A DNA stretch of 64,000 nucleotides from Paraburkholderia ferrariae NBRC 106233 (GCF_000685035.1 NZ_BAYB01000011.1:248001-312000), one strand, 5' to 3'; positions 37,757-46,995 are shown, counted from the stretch's first letter. Made by a program: numbers and translations. The notes: a model not told the origin generated them from the letters alone.

Positions 37757-37888
37757 ATGCGCGAAGACGCCATTGCCCATGCGAAAAAAATGGGCGCACG
37801 AGTGGCTGGACGTGCGCTTTGGCTGAAGAGAAATAGAGCAGCGAACTTCGTCGCGGACGTCTGGACGATTCGCGGCGCAAACTCATAA
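37757..37888 (+). pseudogene. possible C-terminal fragment of another family member
   Basis: From ATG 37757 in the +1 frame relative to the preceding gene: MREDAIAHAKKMGARVAGR then WLKRNRAANFVADVWTIRG. The helix resembles the tail of the 35957 protein (EEQALQHSTRWARNW). There is no ribosome-binding site and no N-terminal Tyr-Gly strand, so it is probably a frameshifted remnant. Confidence 0.3.
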
Positions 37889-37900
37889 CCAGGAAGAAAA

Positions 37901-38113
37901 TTGACTACTGTAACGCCCAAGCTGAACGAACCGGTGGAAGTCGCGTTGCGCCGTTTCCGACGTTCGATCGAGAGCACCGGTTTGATAAAGGAACTGCGCG
38001 CCAGAATGTCTTATGAAACACCGACTGCGAAACGCAAACGAAAGAAGGCTGCCGCTGTGGCCCGACTCCGAAAGCAGATCAAACGGTCGTTGCCGCCGAG
38101 GAAGCTGTACTGA
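37901..38113 (+). CDS. rpsU: 30S ribosomal protein S21, second-copy type
   Basis: 70 residues: [38 protein letters not shown] (seen as [18 protein letters not shown] and [15 protein letters not shown]), the S21 helical pattern with a basic tail. The start is TTG 37901 with AGGAAG seven bases upstream. Betaproteobacteria often carry several S21 copies; its place beside cspA and infA suggests condition-specific use. Confidence 0.93.
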   Translation: MTTVTPKLNEPVEVALRRFRRSIESTGLIKELRARMSYETPTAKRKRKKAAAVARLRKQIKRSLPPRKLY

Positions 38114-38655
38114 GCCCAGATTGTTAGGCGGGCAAGCGAGCGGCGACTGTGCTCCAGGAGCACCTGTTGGCAGCGGCGCGGCCCGGATGACGGCAACAGG
38201 TTGCGGATTCAACCAGTTTCGCCGTTGCCTTCCGCTGTTGTACGTTTTCGGCGGGGCATCTTCATTGTCGTCGGGCGTAACGTCGAGCAACATGCCATAG
38301 CTAACCCGGAGCCAGTCTTGAGCGTGCCCAGGCGAGTGTCTCGCAAAGACAAAGACTCTTCCTCCATCCTTGAGATCCCCGCGAAGTCCGCCGGACTCGT
38401 CGACCAGTGAACGACCTTCCTTGACTGTCTTCACGCGGTTCCAGACATCAAAAATTCGTGGGCGCTTCAAGCTGCGCATCTTTTCATTAATAGTGCAGGC
38501 GCGAAGAGTTGCTGCCGATTTTCGCTTCCGGCATATAAATGCATCCGGTAGCGTCTACGGTGGCGCTCAGGCTGGCGATCGCATGCGCGTGACCGGCGGA
38601 ATCAGGGGCGACCGGGCCGCCCCTTATCCCTGGATGTGTTCGCCGCACTCGACCG
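38114..38655. other. gene-free stretch between rpsU and the YggT gene
   Basis: I find no recognisable gene. Open frames exist on both strands but lack a ribosome-binding site, family resemblance or steady codon bias. A GTGCTC-CAG-GAGCAC hairpin lies near 38149-38163 without a T-run. Confidence 0.4.
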
Positions 38656-39219
38656 TCAAATCCCGAACAGCGTCAGCGAAACGGCGGCGCGCGTGACCAC
38701 CATCAGCAGCACCTGCACGATAACGAACAGCAGAATAGGCGAGAGATCGAGCCCACCGAACTGAGGCACGATGCGCCGCAGCGGATTGAGGAACGGCGCG
38801 GTCAACTGGTACAGCACGGGCATGGCGGGCGAACCCGGATTGAGCCACGAAAGCAGCGCCATCAGGATCGTGAGCCAGATGATGAGATTCAGCGCCCACT
38901 TGATGAGCGTGAGCAGCGCGACGATCAGGAGCGTGGGCAGCAGGCCGAGCGGGTCGACGCCGGCGAGCCAGACCATCAGCAGCACATAAACCAGGGCGGC
39001 GACCAGCGCCGCAATCACGCTTGCCCAATCGATGCCGCGCATGCCCGGAATCACGCGCCGCAAGGGCAGCACCAGCCAGTTGGTGACCTGCTGCACGGCA
39101 TGCGACACGGGGTTGTACGCCGGCACCCGGACGTATTGCATCCACGCGCGCAGCAGCAGCGCGGCGCCGAACAGCGTGAAGACGGTACTAAGCAGAAAAC
39201 GGGCGATATCGCCGAACAT
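38656..39219 (-). CDS. YggT-family membrane protein
   Basis: 187 residues with two copies of the YGGT unit: a hydrophobic segment, then YNPVSHAVQQVTNWLVLPLRRVIP in the first half and LTAPFLNPLRRIVPQFGGLDLSPI in the second (each quoted by key parts NPVSHAVQ..LPLRRVIP and FLNPLRRIVPQFG). Inner-membrane; implicated in osmotic or cation tolerance but not defined biochemically. Confidence 0.93.
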   Translation of the reverse strand: MFGDIARFLLSTVFTLFGAALLLRAWMQYVRVPAYNPVSHAVQQVTNWLVLPLRRVIPGMRGIDWASVIAALVAALVYVLLMVWLAGVDPLGLLPTLLIVALLTLIKWALNLIIWLTILMALLSWLNPGSPAMPVLYQLTAPFLNPLRRIVPQFGGLDLSPILLFVIVQVLLMVVTRAAVSLTLFGI

Positions 39220-39294
39220 CGGTGTCTTTTCCTTCGTGTGGTTGGCGCCGGCGCGGACGGTGGCCGGGTCGCAAGGCGGTCGGGGCGCTGTCGC

Positions 39295-39615
39295 TCAGAC
39301 CGATACTTTGATTTCGCTGATCAGAATCGTGCCATTTCCGCCGTCGGTGTAGTTGGGAATGTCGTCGAGCAGCGTCTGGGCGTGGGGCTGGAACGCGTCG
39401 TAGAACGCCTCCGGCGTGTCGAACAGAAAGTGTCCCGCGGCGACATACGGCGGCGGCGTGCCCGGCGGCCCCGCGTTGATGCCGATATCGACCGACCAGC
39501 CCCGCAGCGTGTCGCCGAACAGGCGCGCGGCGAGCGGCATATGTCGCGTGGCGTAGTACTCGCTGTCGAAGCGCCCGTTTTCGCGATACGGATAGAGGAT
39601 GCTGACCTTGATCAT
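39295..39615 (-). CDS. EthD-domain protein
   Basis: 106 residues with MIKVSILYPYRENGRFDSEYYATRHMP (signature parts SILYPYRENGRF and YYATRHMPLA) and a C-terminal ANY-type LFDTPEAFYDAF. This is the EthD/dabb-like ferredoxin fold. Function unknown outside ether-degradation clusters. The start is ATG 39613-39615. Confidence 0.88.
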   Translation of the reverse strand: MIKVSILYPYRENGRFDSEYYATRHMPLAARLFGDTLRGWSVDIGINAGPPGTPPPYVAAGHFLFDTPEAFYDAFQPHAQTLLDDIPNYTDGGNGTILISEIKVSV

Positions 39616-40189
39616 TGTGCGTTCTCGTCGGTGGACCCCATGGCGCGCCCGCATGGTCCGGGCGGTGCGCGTGCCGCTTGCCACATTACCACGGCTTTTA
39701 GGGGCGCTGTGCACTGTGGCGTCGCGCCTGCATGGGTACGCGGCAGGTTTCTCCCCAAACGGGTAAAGTGGTTTCATCGGCGTGGGTTGCCGTGCCGGCG
39801 GGAAAGCGGACCGGTTGCGGCCACATCCCGGCTGCGTGAGGGTTTTCCGCGTGCACACGGGCTGTGTTCGCTATCGTACCGAAGCCGGGCGTGCAGGCGA
39901 TTACAAAGAATCAGGGCGGATGGCCCGGCGCGCGGCGCCGGAGCCGCGATGTCCGTGCCGGGCGCAGGCGCCGTGTAAAAGGTGCCGCATCGAGCACGAC
40001 AGCCGCCCGCGCGATGGCCTGGACCGTCGCGATCGACAGGTCAAGAGACAATAAGGTGGGACTGCGGCTATCTCGCAACACCGCGGTCACTGCTTCAGAT
40101 TTTGCGCACAATGGTCTTAATGGTTTCGGTTTTTGTGTTGCAGTTGCGTGCGCTGTTTCCTGTCGGCAGTCCGATTCGGGAGTTCACTC
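39616..40189. other. gene-free stretch
   Basis: Only short, poorly biased frames. No tRNA, hairpin terminator or repeat seen. Confidence 0.35.
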
Positions 40190-40351
40190 ATGAGCATCTT
40201 CGCTTACCGAAAGCATCTGCGGTTTCTCACGCCCATCCAGCGGCGCCGCTGGTGGGATCAGAAGAAGCGCCTGAAGCCCAGGGTCCAGATCAGCGGCGCC
40301 TACGTGCCGCCCAGCATTACGCGAGAGTTCACTTACGTGAAGGTCGGATAG
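40190..40351 (+). CDS. basic Trp/Arg-rich microprotein, 53 aa
   Basis: ATG 40190 after GGGAG. MSIFAYRKHLRFLTPIQRRR then WWDQKKRLKPRVQIS and a hydrophobic/aromatic tail. It has 15 Arg/Lys residues. I know of no family; an RNA- or membrane-binding role is only a guess. A hairpin follows at 40416. Confidence 0.5.
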   Translation: MSIFAYRKHLRFLTPIQRRRWWDQKKRLKPRVQISGAYVPPSITREFTYVKVG

Positions 40352-40415
40352 CGGTGCGCGCCCGATGACGGGCGCGCCCGGTAGCGGCCGGCAAATCGCG
40401 CCGCAAGTCAGTCAG

Positions 40416-40446
40416 GATGCCCGGTCATGGACCGGGCATCGTCGTT
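40416..40446 (+). terminator. probable terminator
   Basis: GATGCCCGGT-CATGG-ACCGGGCATC perfect stem followed by GTCGTTT; weak T-run. From here to 40809 I see no gene, only the presumed promoter of the exported protein. Confidence 0.5.
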
Positions 40447-40809
40447 TACGCGCCGCCAGGGCGCCGTTGCCCGCAGGTCACTCGTAGCTAATTAAGCCAA
40501 TTTGTAATCAAACTTTACCGCGCAATCCGCCCGGAAGGCACTGACGGACGGTAAGAATGACTTTGCGTCCCCAGGTCTGAGGATTAAGCCCGTGGAACCG
40601 CGTATCTGCGGGGTTCTACGGATACGGGCGCGGCATACCGGGGGATTTTGCGTACCGGCTTCGGGCGAAACGGGATTGCAATTTGCAACAAATGGCCACG
40701 TCTTGAGCGCTCCATTTTCGATACATTGGGATCGTGGGTTGTGGCCGTCTGTCTAATAGATTGAACTCGATTGAAGTTGGCGCCGTTGTTGGCTGTCAGG
40801 AGAAGAGAA

Positions 40810-41100
40810 GTGAAAAAGACCGTTTCGTTTATCGTTGCCGCTGCGTTGGGTTTGGGGCTGGTCAGCGCAGCCGAGGCGCACGTTTCGGTGGGCATCGGTA
40901 TCGGCATTCCGGTTGCGCCCGCTTATCCGGTGTACGCTGCGCCGGTCTACGCGCCGCCTCCGCCGCCCGTGGTCTATGCGCCGCCGCCGGTTGTCTATGC
41001 GCCGCCGCCGGCCGTCGTGGTGGGCGGCTACTGGGGCCATCCGTACTACTGGCATCACCCGTATTACCACGGCTATTACCACGGGTACTATCGCCGTTGA
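40810..41100 (+). CDS. exported Pro/Tyr/His-rich protein
   Basis: 96 residues from a GTG start (40810) with AGGAG seven bases upstream. A Sec signal peptide (VKKTVSFIVAAALGLGLVSAAEA) precedes VSVGIGIGIPVAP, then YAPPPPPVVYAPPPVVY-type repeats and a tail rich in Tyr and His (WGHPYYWHHPYYHGYYHGYY). No enzyme motif. Small exported proteins of this style are frequent in Burkholderia; surface or metal-binding roles are conjecture. Confidence 0.75.
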   Translation: MKKTVSFIVAAALGLGLVSAAEAHVSVGIGIGIPVAPAYPVYAAPVYAPPPPPVVYAPPPVVYAPPPAVVVGGYWGHPYYWHHPYYHGYYHGYYRR

Positions 41101-41150
41101 TCGCGGGCGGCGATCGCTGCCTCGCCACCTCGCGTCTCCACGCACGCTAC

Positions 41151-41194
41151 GGCGCAACGCTGGCTCATGCCGCGTTGCGCCGTTCTCGTTTTAC
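41151..41194. terminator. terminator between the exported protein and the LysE gene
   Basis: GGCGCAACGC/GCGTTGCGCC perfect 10-bp stem (41151-41160, 41172-41181), then GTTCTCGTTTT. Confidence 0.7.
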
Positions 41195-41219
41195 GGTTGC
41201 CTGCCGCGAGCCGGGTCGA

Positions 41220-41888
41220 TCACGACGCGTGCTGAACGATCAGATCCCGGTAGCCGTGCACGATCACGCTATAGGAGAAGTACGCAAAGAGCAGGGCGGA
41301 CAGCACGTGGCAGGCGCGCAGCAGGGTCGTGCCGGCGCGCTTGCGGCCGTGGCTTGCGAGGCTGCACAGGAATAGCGTCCAGCCGAGTCCGCCAAGGAAG
41401 AAGCCGCAGAGGAAGAGGGCCGCCGCCCCGGCGCTCGTTGCCCCCGACTTCGCGATCAGCGCGCCGCCCACCGCGGCGAACCACAGGATCGCACTGGGCG
41501 AGGAGAGCGCGAGCAGGACGCCGCGCAGGAAGCCGCGCCACGGGGACAATGCGGGCGAGACCGGGTCCGCCTCGCCTTCCACGGGCGGTGCCGCGGCCGG
41601 ATTGAGCGCCTCGCGCGCCATCTTGAAGGTGAGCATCAGCAAAATGGCCGAGCCGCCGATCCAGACCACCCAGCGCACCGGTTCGAACTGCAGCAGCGCG
41701 GCCATGCCCGCCAGGGCGAGCGCAGCATAGGTGAGATCGCCGAAACAGGACCCGAGGCCGAGCCAGAAACCCGGCTTGAAGCCGTGCGAGAGCGTGAGCG
41801 AGATGATCGCGACGTTGACGAGGCCGATATCGAGGCAGAGCGAAAGCGAGAGGAAGAAGCCGTCTGAGAGCAGTGAGAAATGAGGCAT
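41220..41888 (-). CDS. LysE-family amino acid/metabolite exporter
   Basis: 222 residues with six hydrophobic segments. The LysE N-terminus is recognisable (SLSLCLDIGLVNVAIISLTLSHGFKPGFWLGLGS, key parts GLVNVAIISLTLSHG and GFWLGLGSCFGD). Substrate unknown. Divergent from nothing; it precedes gabD by 130 bp on the same strand. Confidence 0.88.
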   Translation of the reverse strand: MPHFSLLSDGFFLSLSLCLDIGLVNVAIISLTLSHGFKPGFWLGLGSCFGDLTYAALALAGMAALLQFEPVRWVVWIGGSAILLMLTFKMAREALNPAAAPPVEGEADPVSPALSPWRGFLRGVLLALSSPSAILWFAAVGGALIAKSGATSAGAAALFLCGFFLGGLGWTLFLCSLASHGRKRAGTTLLRACHVLSALLFAYFSYSVIVHGYRDLIVQHAS

Positions 41889-42017
41889 TGAGGCGAGGCG
41901 TTAAAGCGAATTTGTTGTTTGGACTTCTTTATTGTGCAGACTGGCGTGTGCGTAGAAAGCGGGCGGCGCGGCGCCCGCCGCTCGCTTCACTACTTGACGA
42001 GTGTAAGGTCTCGATAA

Positions 42018-43490
42018 TCAGACGCCAATACACAGGTATTTGAGCTCGACATACTCGTCGATGCCATATTTAGAGCCCTCGCGCCCGAGCCCCGACTGCT
42101 TCACGCCGCCGAATGGCGCGACTTCATTCGAGATCAGGCCGGTGTTGATGCCCACCATGCCGTATTCGAGCGCTTCGGCCACGCGCCACACGCGGCCGAT
42201 GTCGCGGCTATAGAAGTAGGCGGCCAGACCGAATTCCGTATCGTTGGCAAGATGGATCACTTCCGCTTCGTCGCGGAAGCGGAACACGGCGGCCACCGGT
42301 CCGAACGTTTCCTCGTGAGCGATCAGCATGTCGCGCGTGACGTTCGCGAGCACCGTCGGTTCGACGAAGCGGCCTTCGCCTACGCCGCCCCCCGTGACGA
42401 GCGTTGCACCCTTCGCCGTGGCGTCGGCAATGTGCTGCGCGACCTTCTCGACCGCGGCGTCGTCGATCAGCGGGCCCTGGGTAATGCCCGCCTCGAAGCC
42501 ATTGCCGACCCGGATGCCGCGCGAGGCCGCCGCGAGCTTTTCGACGAACGCATCGTAAATCGCATCGTGCACATAAAAGCGGTTGGTGCAGACGCAGGTT
42601 TGCCCGGCGTTGCGATACTTCGAGATCATCGCGCCTTCTATGGCCGCGTCGAGATCGGCGTCGTCGAAGACGATGAACGGCGCGTGGCCGCCCAGTTCGA
42701 GCGCGACCTTCTTTACGGTGGGCGCGCACTGCTGCATGAGGAGGCGGCCCACCGGCGTCGATCCCGTGAACGAGAGATGCCGCACGATGTCGCTTTCGCA
42801 GAGCGCCTTGCCGATTGCGATCGAATTGGCCGCATCGGCCGTCACGACATTGAACACGCCGCGCGGCACGCCCGCGCGCTGTGCGAGTTCGGCCAGCGCC
42901 AGTGCGCAAAGCGGTGTCTGCCCGGCGGGCTTCACCACGATCGTGCAGCCCGCCGCGATGGCGGGCGCGACCTTGCGGGTGATCATGGCGATGGGGAAGT
43001 TCCACGGCGTGATCGATGCGCACACACCAATTGGCTGCTTCAGGACGACTAACTTCTTGTCCGCGGCGGGACTTGCGAGAACGTCGCCGTTCACCCGCTT
43101 CGCCTCTTCGGCGAACCATTCCAGAAACGATGCGCCGTAGGCGACCTCGCCGCGCGCTTCGGCCAGCGGCTTGCCCTGCTCGGCGGTCATGATGGCGGCG
43201 AGGTCGTCGGCGTGCTCGATCACGAGTTCGAACCAGCGGCGCAGGATGGCCGCGCGCGCCTTGCCGGTCAGCGCGCGCCAGGCGGGCAGGGCGGCGTGGG
43301 CCGCCGCAATCGCGCGCCGGGCTTCGTCGGCGCCGAGGTCCGGCACGCGGGCGATTTCGGCGTTGTCGGCGGGGTCGAGTACGGCGAACTCCGCGGTGCC
43401 GCCGCTCCATTCGCCGTCGATCCAGGCGCGTGTCTTGAAAAGGGCGGGGTCTTTGAGCTGGGTCAGGCGCTCCGATGCCGACAGAATCAT
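42018..43490 (-). CDS. gabD: NAD(P)-dependent succinate-semialdehyde dehydrogenase
   Basis: 490-residue aldehyde dehydrogenase. NPWNFPI-type nucleotide site (SITPWNFPIAMITRK), glutamate motif KVALELGGHAPFIVFDDAD (parts LELGGHAPF) and catalytic cysteine in AGQTCVCTNRF. The CVCTNR variant and length fit GabD, which oxidises succinic semialdehyde to succinate. ATG 43488-43490 follows AGGAGACAC. Confidence 0.93.
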   Translation of the reverse strand: MILSASERLTQLKDPALFKTRAWIDGEWSGGTAEFAVLDPADNAEIARVPDLGADEARRAIAAAHAALPAWRALTGKARAAILRRWFELVIEHADDLAAIMTAEQGKPLAEARGEVAYGASFLEWFAEEAKRVNGDVLASPAADKKLVVLKQPIGVCASITPWNFPIAMITRKVAPAIAAGCTIVVKPAGQTPLCALALAELAQRAGVPRGVFNVVTADAANSIAIGKALCESDIVRHLSFTGSTPVGRLLMQQCAPTVKKVALELGGHAPFIVFDDADLDAAIEGAMISKYRNAGQTCVCTNRFYVHDAIYDAFVEKLAAASRGIRVGNGFEAGITQGPLIDDAAVEKVAQHIADATAKGATLVTGGGVGEGRFVEPTVLANVTRDMLIAHEETFGPVAAVFRFRDEAEVIHLANDTEFGLAAYFYSRDIGRVWRVAEALEYGMVGINTGLISNEVAPFGGVKQSGLGREGSKYGIDEYVELKYLCIGV

Positions 43491-43601
43491 CTTCGTGTCT
43501 CCTGAGTGCGTGAACGGCGCGGCAACGGCCGCGACGCCCTTCCGCCGGAAGGCGCGGGGCGCGCCCGATCCGGCCGGAGCGGGCACCGGGCGCGCGGCGC
43601 C

Positions 43602-45170
43602 TCAGAGCCCGAGTTCGTCGTACAGCGTGTCGACGCGAGACTTCACGCCGGGGTCCATCTCGATCGCGCGGCCCCACTCGCGCGTGGTTTCGCCGGGCCA
43701 CTTGTTGGTGGCGTCGAGCCCCATTTTCGATCCGAGTCCCGCGACCGGCGAGGCGAAATCCAGATAGTCGATGGGCGTGTTCTCCACGAGCACGGTGTCG
43801 CGCGCGGGGTCGATGCGCGTCGTGATCGCCCAGATCACTTCCTTCCAGTCGCGAATGTTCACATCATCGTCCACCACGACGATGAACTTTGTATACATGA
43901 ACTGGCGCAGGAAGCTCCAGACGCCGAACATCACGCGTTTGGCATGCCCGGGATAGCTCTTCTTCATCTGCACGATCGCCATGCGATAGCTGCAGCCCTC
44001 GGGAGGCAGATAGAAGTCGGTGATCTCGGGAAACTGCTTTTGCAACAGCGGCACGAACACTTCGTTGAGCGCCACGCCGAGCACGGCGGGTTCGTCGGGC
44101 GGCTTGCCGGTGTAGGTGGAGTGATAGATCGCGTCGCGGCGCATCGTGATGCGCTCCACCGTGAAGACGGGGAACCACTCCTGTTCGTTGTAGTAGCCGG
44201 TGTGGTCGCCGTAGGGGCCTTCGAGCGCATGTTCGTAGGCGGCGCTCGCTCCCTTCGCGGGCCGCGGCGGCGCGCCCGCGGGCGCCGGTTCCGGCGTGCC
44301 TTTCTGCGGATAGATGAAGCCTTCCAGTACGATCTCCGCACGCGCGGGCACCTGCAGCGTATCGGCGCCGGGCGTGAGGCATTTCGCGAGTTCGGTGCGG
44401 CCGCCGCGCAGGAGCCCGGCGAACTGGTATTCCGAGAGGGTGTCGGGCACCGGCGTCACGGCGCCGAGGATGGTCGCGGGGTCCGCGCCCAGCACGACGG
44501 CCACCGGATAAGGCTCGCCGGGGTGGCGCAGGGCGAATTCGCGAAAGTCGAGCGCGCCGCCGCGATGGGCGAGCCAGCGCATGATGAGCTTGTTGCGGCC
44601 GATCAGTTGCTGGCGGTAGATCCCGAGGTTCTGACGCGGCTTGTTCGGTCCGCGCGTGACGGTGAGCCCCCAGGTGATGAGCGGACCGGCGTCGCCGGGC
44701 CAGCAGGTCTGGATGGGCAGCTTTGCGAGGTCCACGTCCTGCCCCTCCCAGACGATTTCCTGGCAGGGCGGCGAGCTGACGGTCTTCGGCGCCATGTCCC
44801 AGACGGCCTTGGCGAGCGTGAGCAGCTTGCCGGCGTCCTTCAGGCCGCGCGGCGGCTCGGGTTCCTTGAGCGCCGAAAGCAGCCGCCCGACGTCGCGCAG
44901 CGACTCCAGGGCGGCGCCGTCACCGGCGCTCTCGGGCGTATCGAGACCCATGCCGAGCGCGACGCGGCGCGGCGTGCCGAACAGGTTGCCGAGCACCGGG
45001 AACGCATGCGCCGAACGGTTTTCGAAGAGGAGTGCTGGGCCGCTGGCGCGCAGCACGCGGTCGCACAGTTCGGTCATTTCGAGCACCGGGGAGACGGCTT
45101 GCGGGACCCGGCGCAGTTCGCCGAGGGTCTCCAGGCGAGCAACGAAGTCGCGCAGATCTTTATATTTCAT
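43602..45170 (-). CDS. ubiD: UbiD-family prenyl-FMN-dependent decarboxylase
   Basis: 522 residues starting at ATG 45168-45170 (MKYKDLRDF). Clear UbiD features: LGELRRV, ERI-type catalytic region [28 protein letters not shown] and the C-terminal DATNKWPGE. Expected role: decarboxylation of 3-polyprenyl-4-hydroxybenzoate in ubiquinone synthesis. The flavin prenyltransferase gene ubiX is not in this window. Confidence 0.95.
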   Translation of the reverse strand: MKYKDLRDFVARLETLGELRRVPQAVSPVLEMTELCDRVLRASGPALLFENRSAHAFPVLGNLFGTPRRVALGMGLDTPESAGDGAALESLRDVGRLLSALKEPEPPRGLKDAGKLLTLAKAVWDMAPKTVSSPPCQEIVWEGQDVDLAKLPIQTCWPGDAGPLITWGLTVTRGPNKPRQNLGIYRQQLIGRNKLIMRWLAHRGGALDFREFALRHPGEPYPVAVVLGADPATILGAVTPVPDTLSEYQFAGLLRGGRTELAKCLTPGADTLQVPARAEIVLEGFIYPQKGTPEPAPAGAPPRPAKGASAAYEHALEGPYGDHTGYYNEQEWFPVFTVERITMRRDAIYHSTYTGKPPDEPAVLGVALNEVFVPLLQKQFPEITDFYLPPEGCSYRMAIVQMKKSYPGHAKRVMFGVWSFLRQFMYTKFIVVVDDDVNIRDWKEVIWAITTRIDPARDTVLVENTPIDYLDFASPVAGLGSKMGLDATNKWPGETTREWGRAIEMDPGVKSRVDTLYDELGL

Positions 45171-45414
45171 CGGGAGCGGGATGGTGCCGCACCGGGCGGC
45201 AGCTGCGGGGCGCCGCGGCCTTCGCGAGGGCGGGCGCGGGCGGCGGATTCGATTGTCGATTTTACCTGTGTTGGCTGACACACGCTGCCGGACACAATGC
45301 GTAATGGGAGGCAAGGTGAGGTGAACAGGCCGGAAACGCGCATGGTGCGTGGCTCTGCTCGGACTGAACGCTGTTCATCATTACAATTAGTTATAAATAT
45401 GACATTCTATAGTA

Positions 45415-45442
45415 TTGACGATCTATAAAACGCTGCTAGAAT
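45415..45442 (+). promoter_or_regulatory. sigma-70 promoter upstream of the small RNA candidate
   Basis: TTGACG (45415-45420), 16-bp spacer, TAGAAT (45437-45442), in an AT-rich island. Confidence 0.75.
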
Positions 45443-45448
45443 CCGTCC

Positions 45449-45590
45449 ACACTGGTTGCAGGGCTTGCAAATTTTAGCCATCGTCCCGGTCCTTCAGACG
45501 CAACGCGTCGCCGTTTAGCCGATTCCCTGCACGGCTTTTCACGGTTTAGATTGGTTGTCCTTGCCAGCGCGTCTGTGCGCTGGCTTTTTG
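45449..45590 (+). ncRNA. candidate structured small RNA or attenuator leader
   Basis: About 140 nt between a strong promoter and an intrinsic terminator, without an open reading frame. TGCAGGG (45457-45463) can pair with CCCTGCA (45525-45531), enclosing the hairpin GACGC-AAC-GCGTC (45497-45509). The terminal hairpin GCCAGCGC/GCGCTGGC is followed by TTTTTG. It is too short and does not fold as a 6S RNA. It could be a trans-acting RNA or a leader that controls the transglycosylase gene 190 bp on. I know of no named family. Confidence 0.55.
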
Positions 45591-45591
45591 C
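45563..45591 (+). terminator. terminator of the small RNA candidate
   Basis: GCCAGCGC (45563-45570), GTCTGT loop, GCGCTGGC (45577-45584), TTTTTG. Confidence 0.88.
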
Positions 45592-45779
45592 GTGAGAACT
45601 CCCGCGCCCCCTCGGCGCGCTTCGATCAGTACCGGAGGAGTTCCACCGCGGCGAACTTGCCGTTTTCCCGACGCCGCTGCCGCACCAGCCAGGGCGCGCG
45701 GTGTCTTGATCCTGCATCGGGCTGTTGGCCTCGTGCCGCTCCCCGGTCTGCCGGATCATGCATCATGGGAGATCTGTAG

Positions 45780-46964
45780 ATGAATACCTGGTTATCGTGG
45801 TGGCGCGCCGACGAGCGTCTAGCGCTTGGTCTGCGTGCGCTGCTGCGGCGTGGCACCCGTCTGAGCCATCACCTGTTCAGCCTCGTTGGCGGTTGTGCCG
45901 TCCTGCTCGCGCTTGCCCTCTGGCTGCTGCCCACGTGGCGCGGCACGCTGGCGGCGCGTTTGATGCCCTTCGTGTCGGCGGCCGTGCAGGCCGGACCGGC
46001 GCGCCTCCTGCAAGGCAACCCGCTGCCCTCGTTCGCGCCCCCGGGTGCGGCGACCGACGACAACGGCAGCGACGGCGCCATGCTGCCCGTGGCCGTCTCG
46101 GCCGACGCCGGTGTGAATGCCGCAAACGGCGCCGCCAATGCCGCAGCCGCGGCCCAGCCGGGCTCCGGCGTCGCCACGCTCGACGCGGTGGCGCTCAACG
46201 GCCTCGATCCGCGCTCGCTGCCGAGCGTCGGCTCGCTTGCCCGCATGATTCCGTCGCAGCGCATCACGCCCGATGCCCGCGACGACCGCATTCTCGTTTC
46301 GGAGCGCGAGCAGGCGCTCGTCGCCGGCTATCTCTCGCGCCGCTATCGCGTGGCGCAGGAGCCGGTGGCCGAACTGGTCAAGGCCGCATTCGATACGGGC
46401 CGGGAAGTGGGGCTCGACCCCCTCCTGCTGCTCTCGGTGATGGCGATCGAGTCGGGCTTCAACCCGTACGCCGAAAGCGGCGTGGGCGCGCAAGGGCTGA
46501 TGCAGGTGATGTCGAAGGTCCACTCCGACAAGTTCCAGTACTTCGGCGGCCAGAGCGCGGCGCTCGATCCGCTCGCGAACATCAAGGTGGGCGCGCTCGT
46601 GCTCAAGGATTGCATCGCGCGCGGCGGCTCGCTGCCGGGCGGTCTGCGCCTCTACGTGGGCTCGAGCACGCAGGACGACGGCGGTTACGGCGCGAAGGTG
46701 ATGGCCGAGCGGGGGCGCCTGCGCGACGTCGCCCGCGGCCGCAACGTGCCGGTCAATGCGCCGCAGGCGCCCGTCACGACGGCGACGGGCGGCACGCCTG
46801 CGCCGCAGAAGGTGGCGAGCAACAAGCGCGTGCAGGTGACGCTGGACGGTGCGCATCCGATGATCGAGAAGACGTCGGTCACGCCGGACAAGGCCTCGGC
46901 GGATCAGGACGACGCCAGCACCACGGCGCAGAAGCACGGTTCTTCGGCCCAGCTTGGCGCGTGA
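45780..46964 (+). CDS. membrane-anchored lytic murein transglycosylase (SLT domain)
   Basis: 394 residues. One N-terminal membrane helix (LVGGCAVLLALALWLLPTW, ~36-54), an Ala-rich linker, then the lysozyme-like SLT domain with the catalytic Glu in MAIESGFNPYAES and GAQGLMQVM. The C-terminal ~80 residues are low complexity. It cleaves peptidoglycan in the periplasm. ATG 45780 follows GGGAGATC. Confidence 0.92.
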   Translation: MNTWLSWWRADERLALGLRALLRRGTRLSHHLFSLVGGCAVLLALALWLLPTWRGTLAARLMPFVSAAVQAGPARLLQGNPLPSFAPPGAATDDNGSDGAMLPVAVSADAGVNAANGAANAAAAAQPGSGVATLDAVALNGLDPRSLPSVGSLARMIPSQRITPDARDDRILVSEREQALVAGYLSRRYRVAQEPVAELVKAAFDTGREVGLDPLLLLSVMAIESGFNPYAESGVGAQGLMQVMSKVHSDKFQYFGGQSAALDPLANIKVGALVLKDCIARGGSLPGGLRLYVGSSTQDDGGYGAKVMAERGRLRDVARGRNVPVNAPQAPVTTATGGTPAPQKVASNKRVQVTLDGAHPMIEKTSVTPDKASADQDDASTTAQKHGSSAQLGA

Positions 46965-46995
46965 TGGACGCGTAAAAGGCCCTTCGTCGGGACTC

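Noticed and set aside
37883..38479. Minus-strand 198-codon frame across rpsU
   Set aside because: Overlaps rpsU antisense, has no ribosome-binding site and no recognisable domain. A fragment near 38210-38410 looks slightly protein-like but not enough to call.
45449..45590. 6S RNA
   Set aside because: Too short, no long imperfect hairpin with a central bubble, and no ygfA-type gene beside it.
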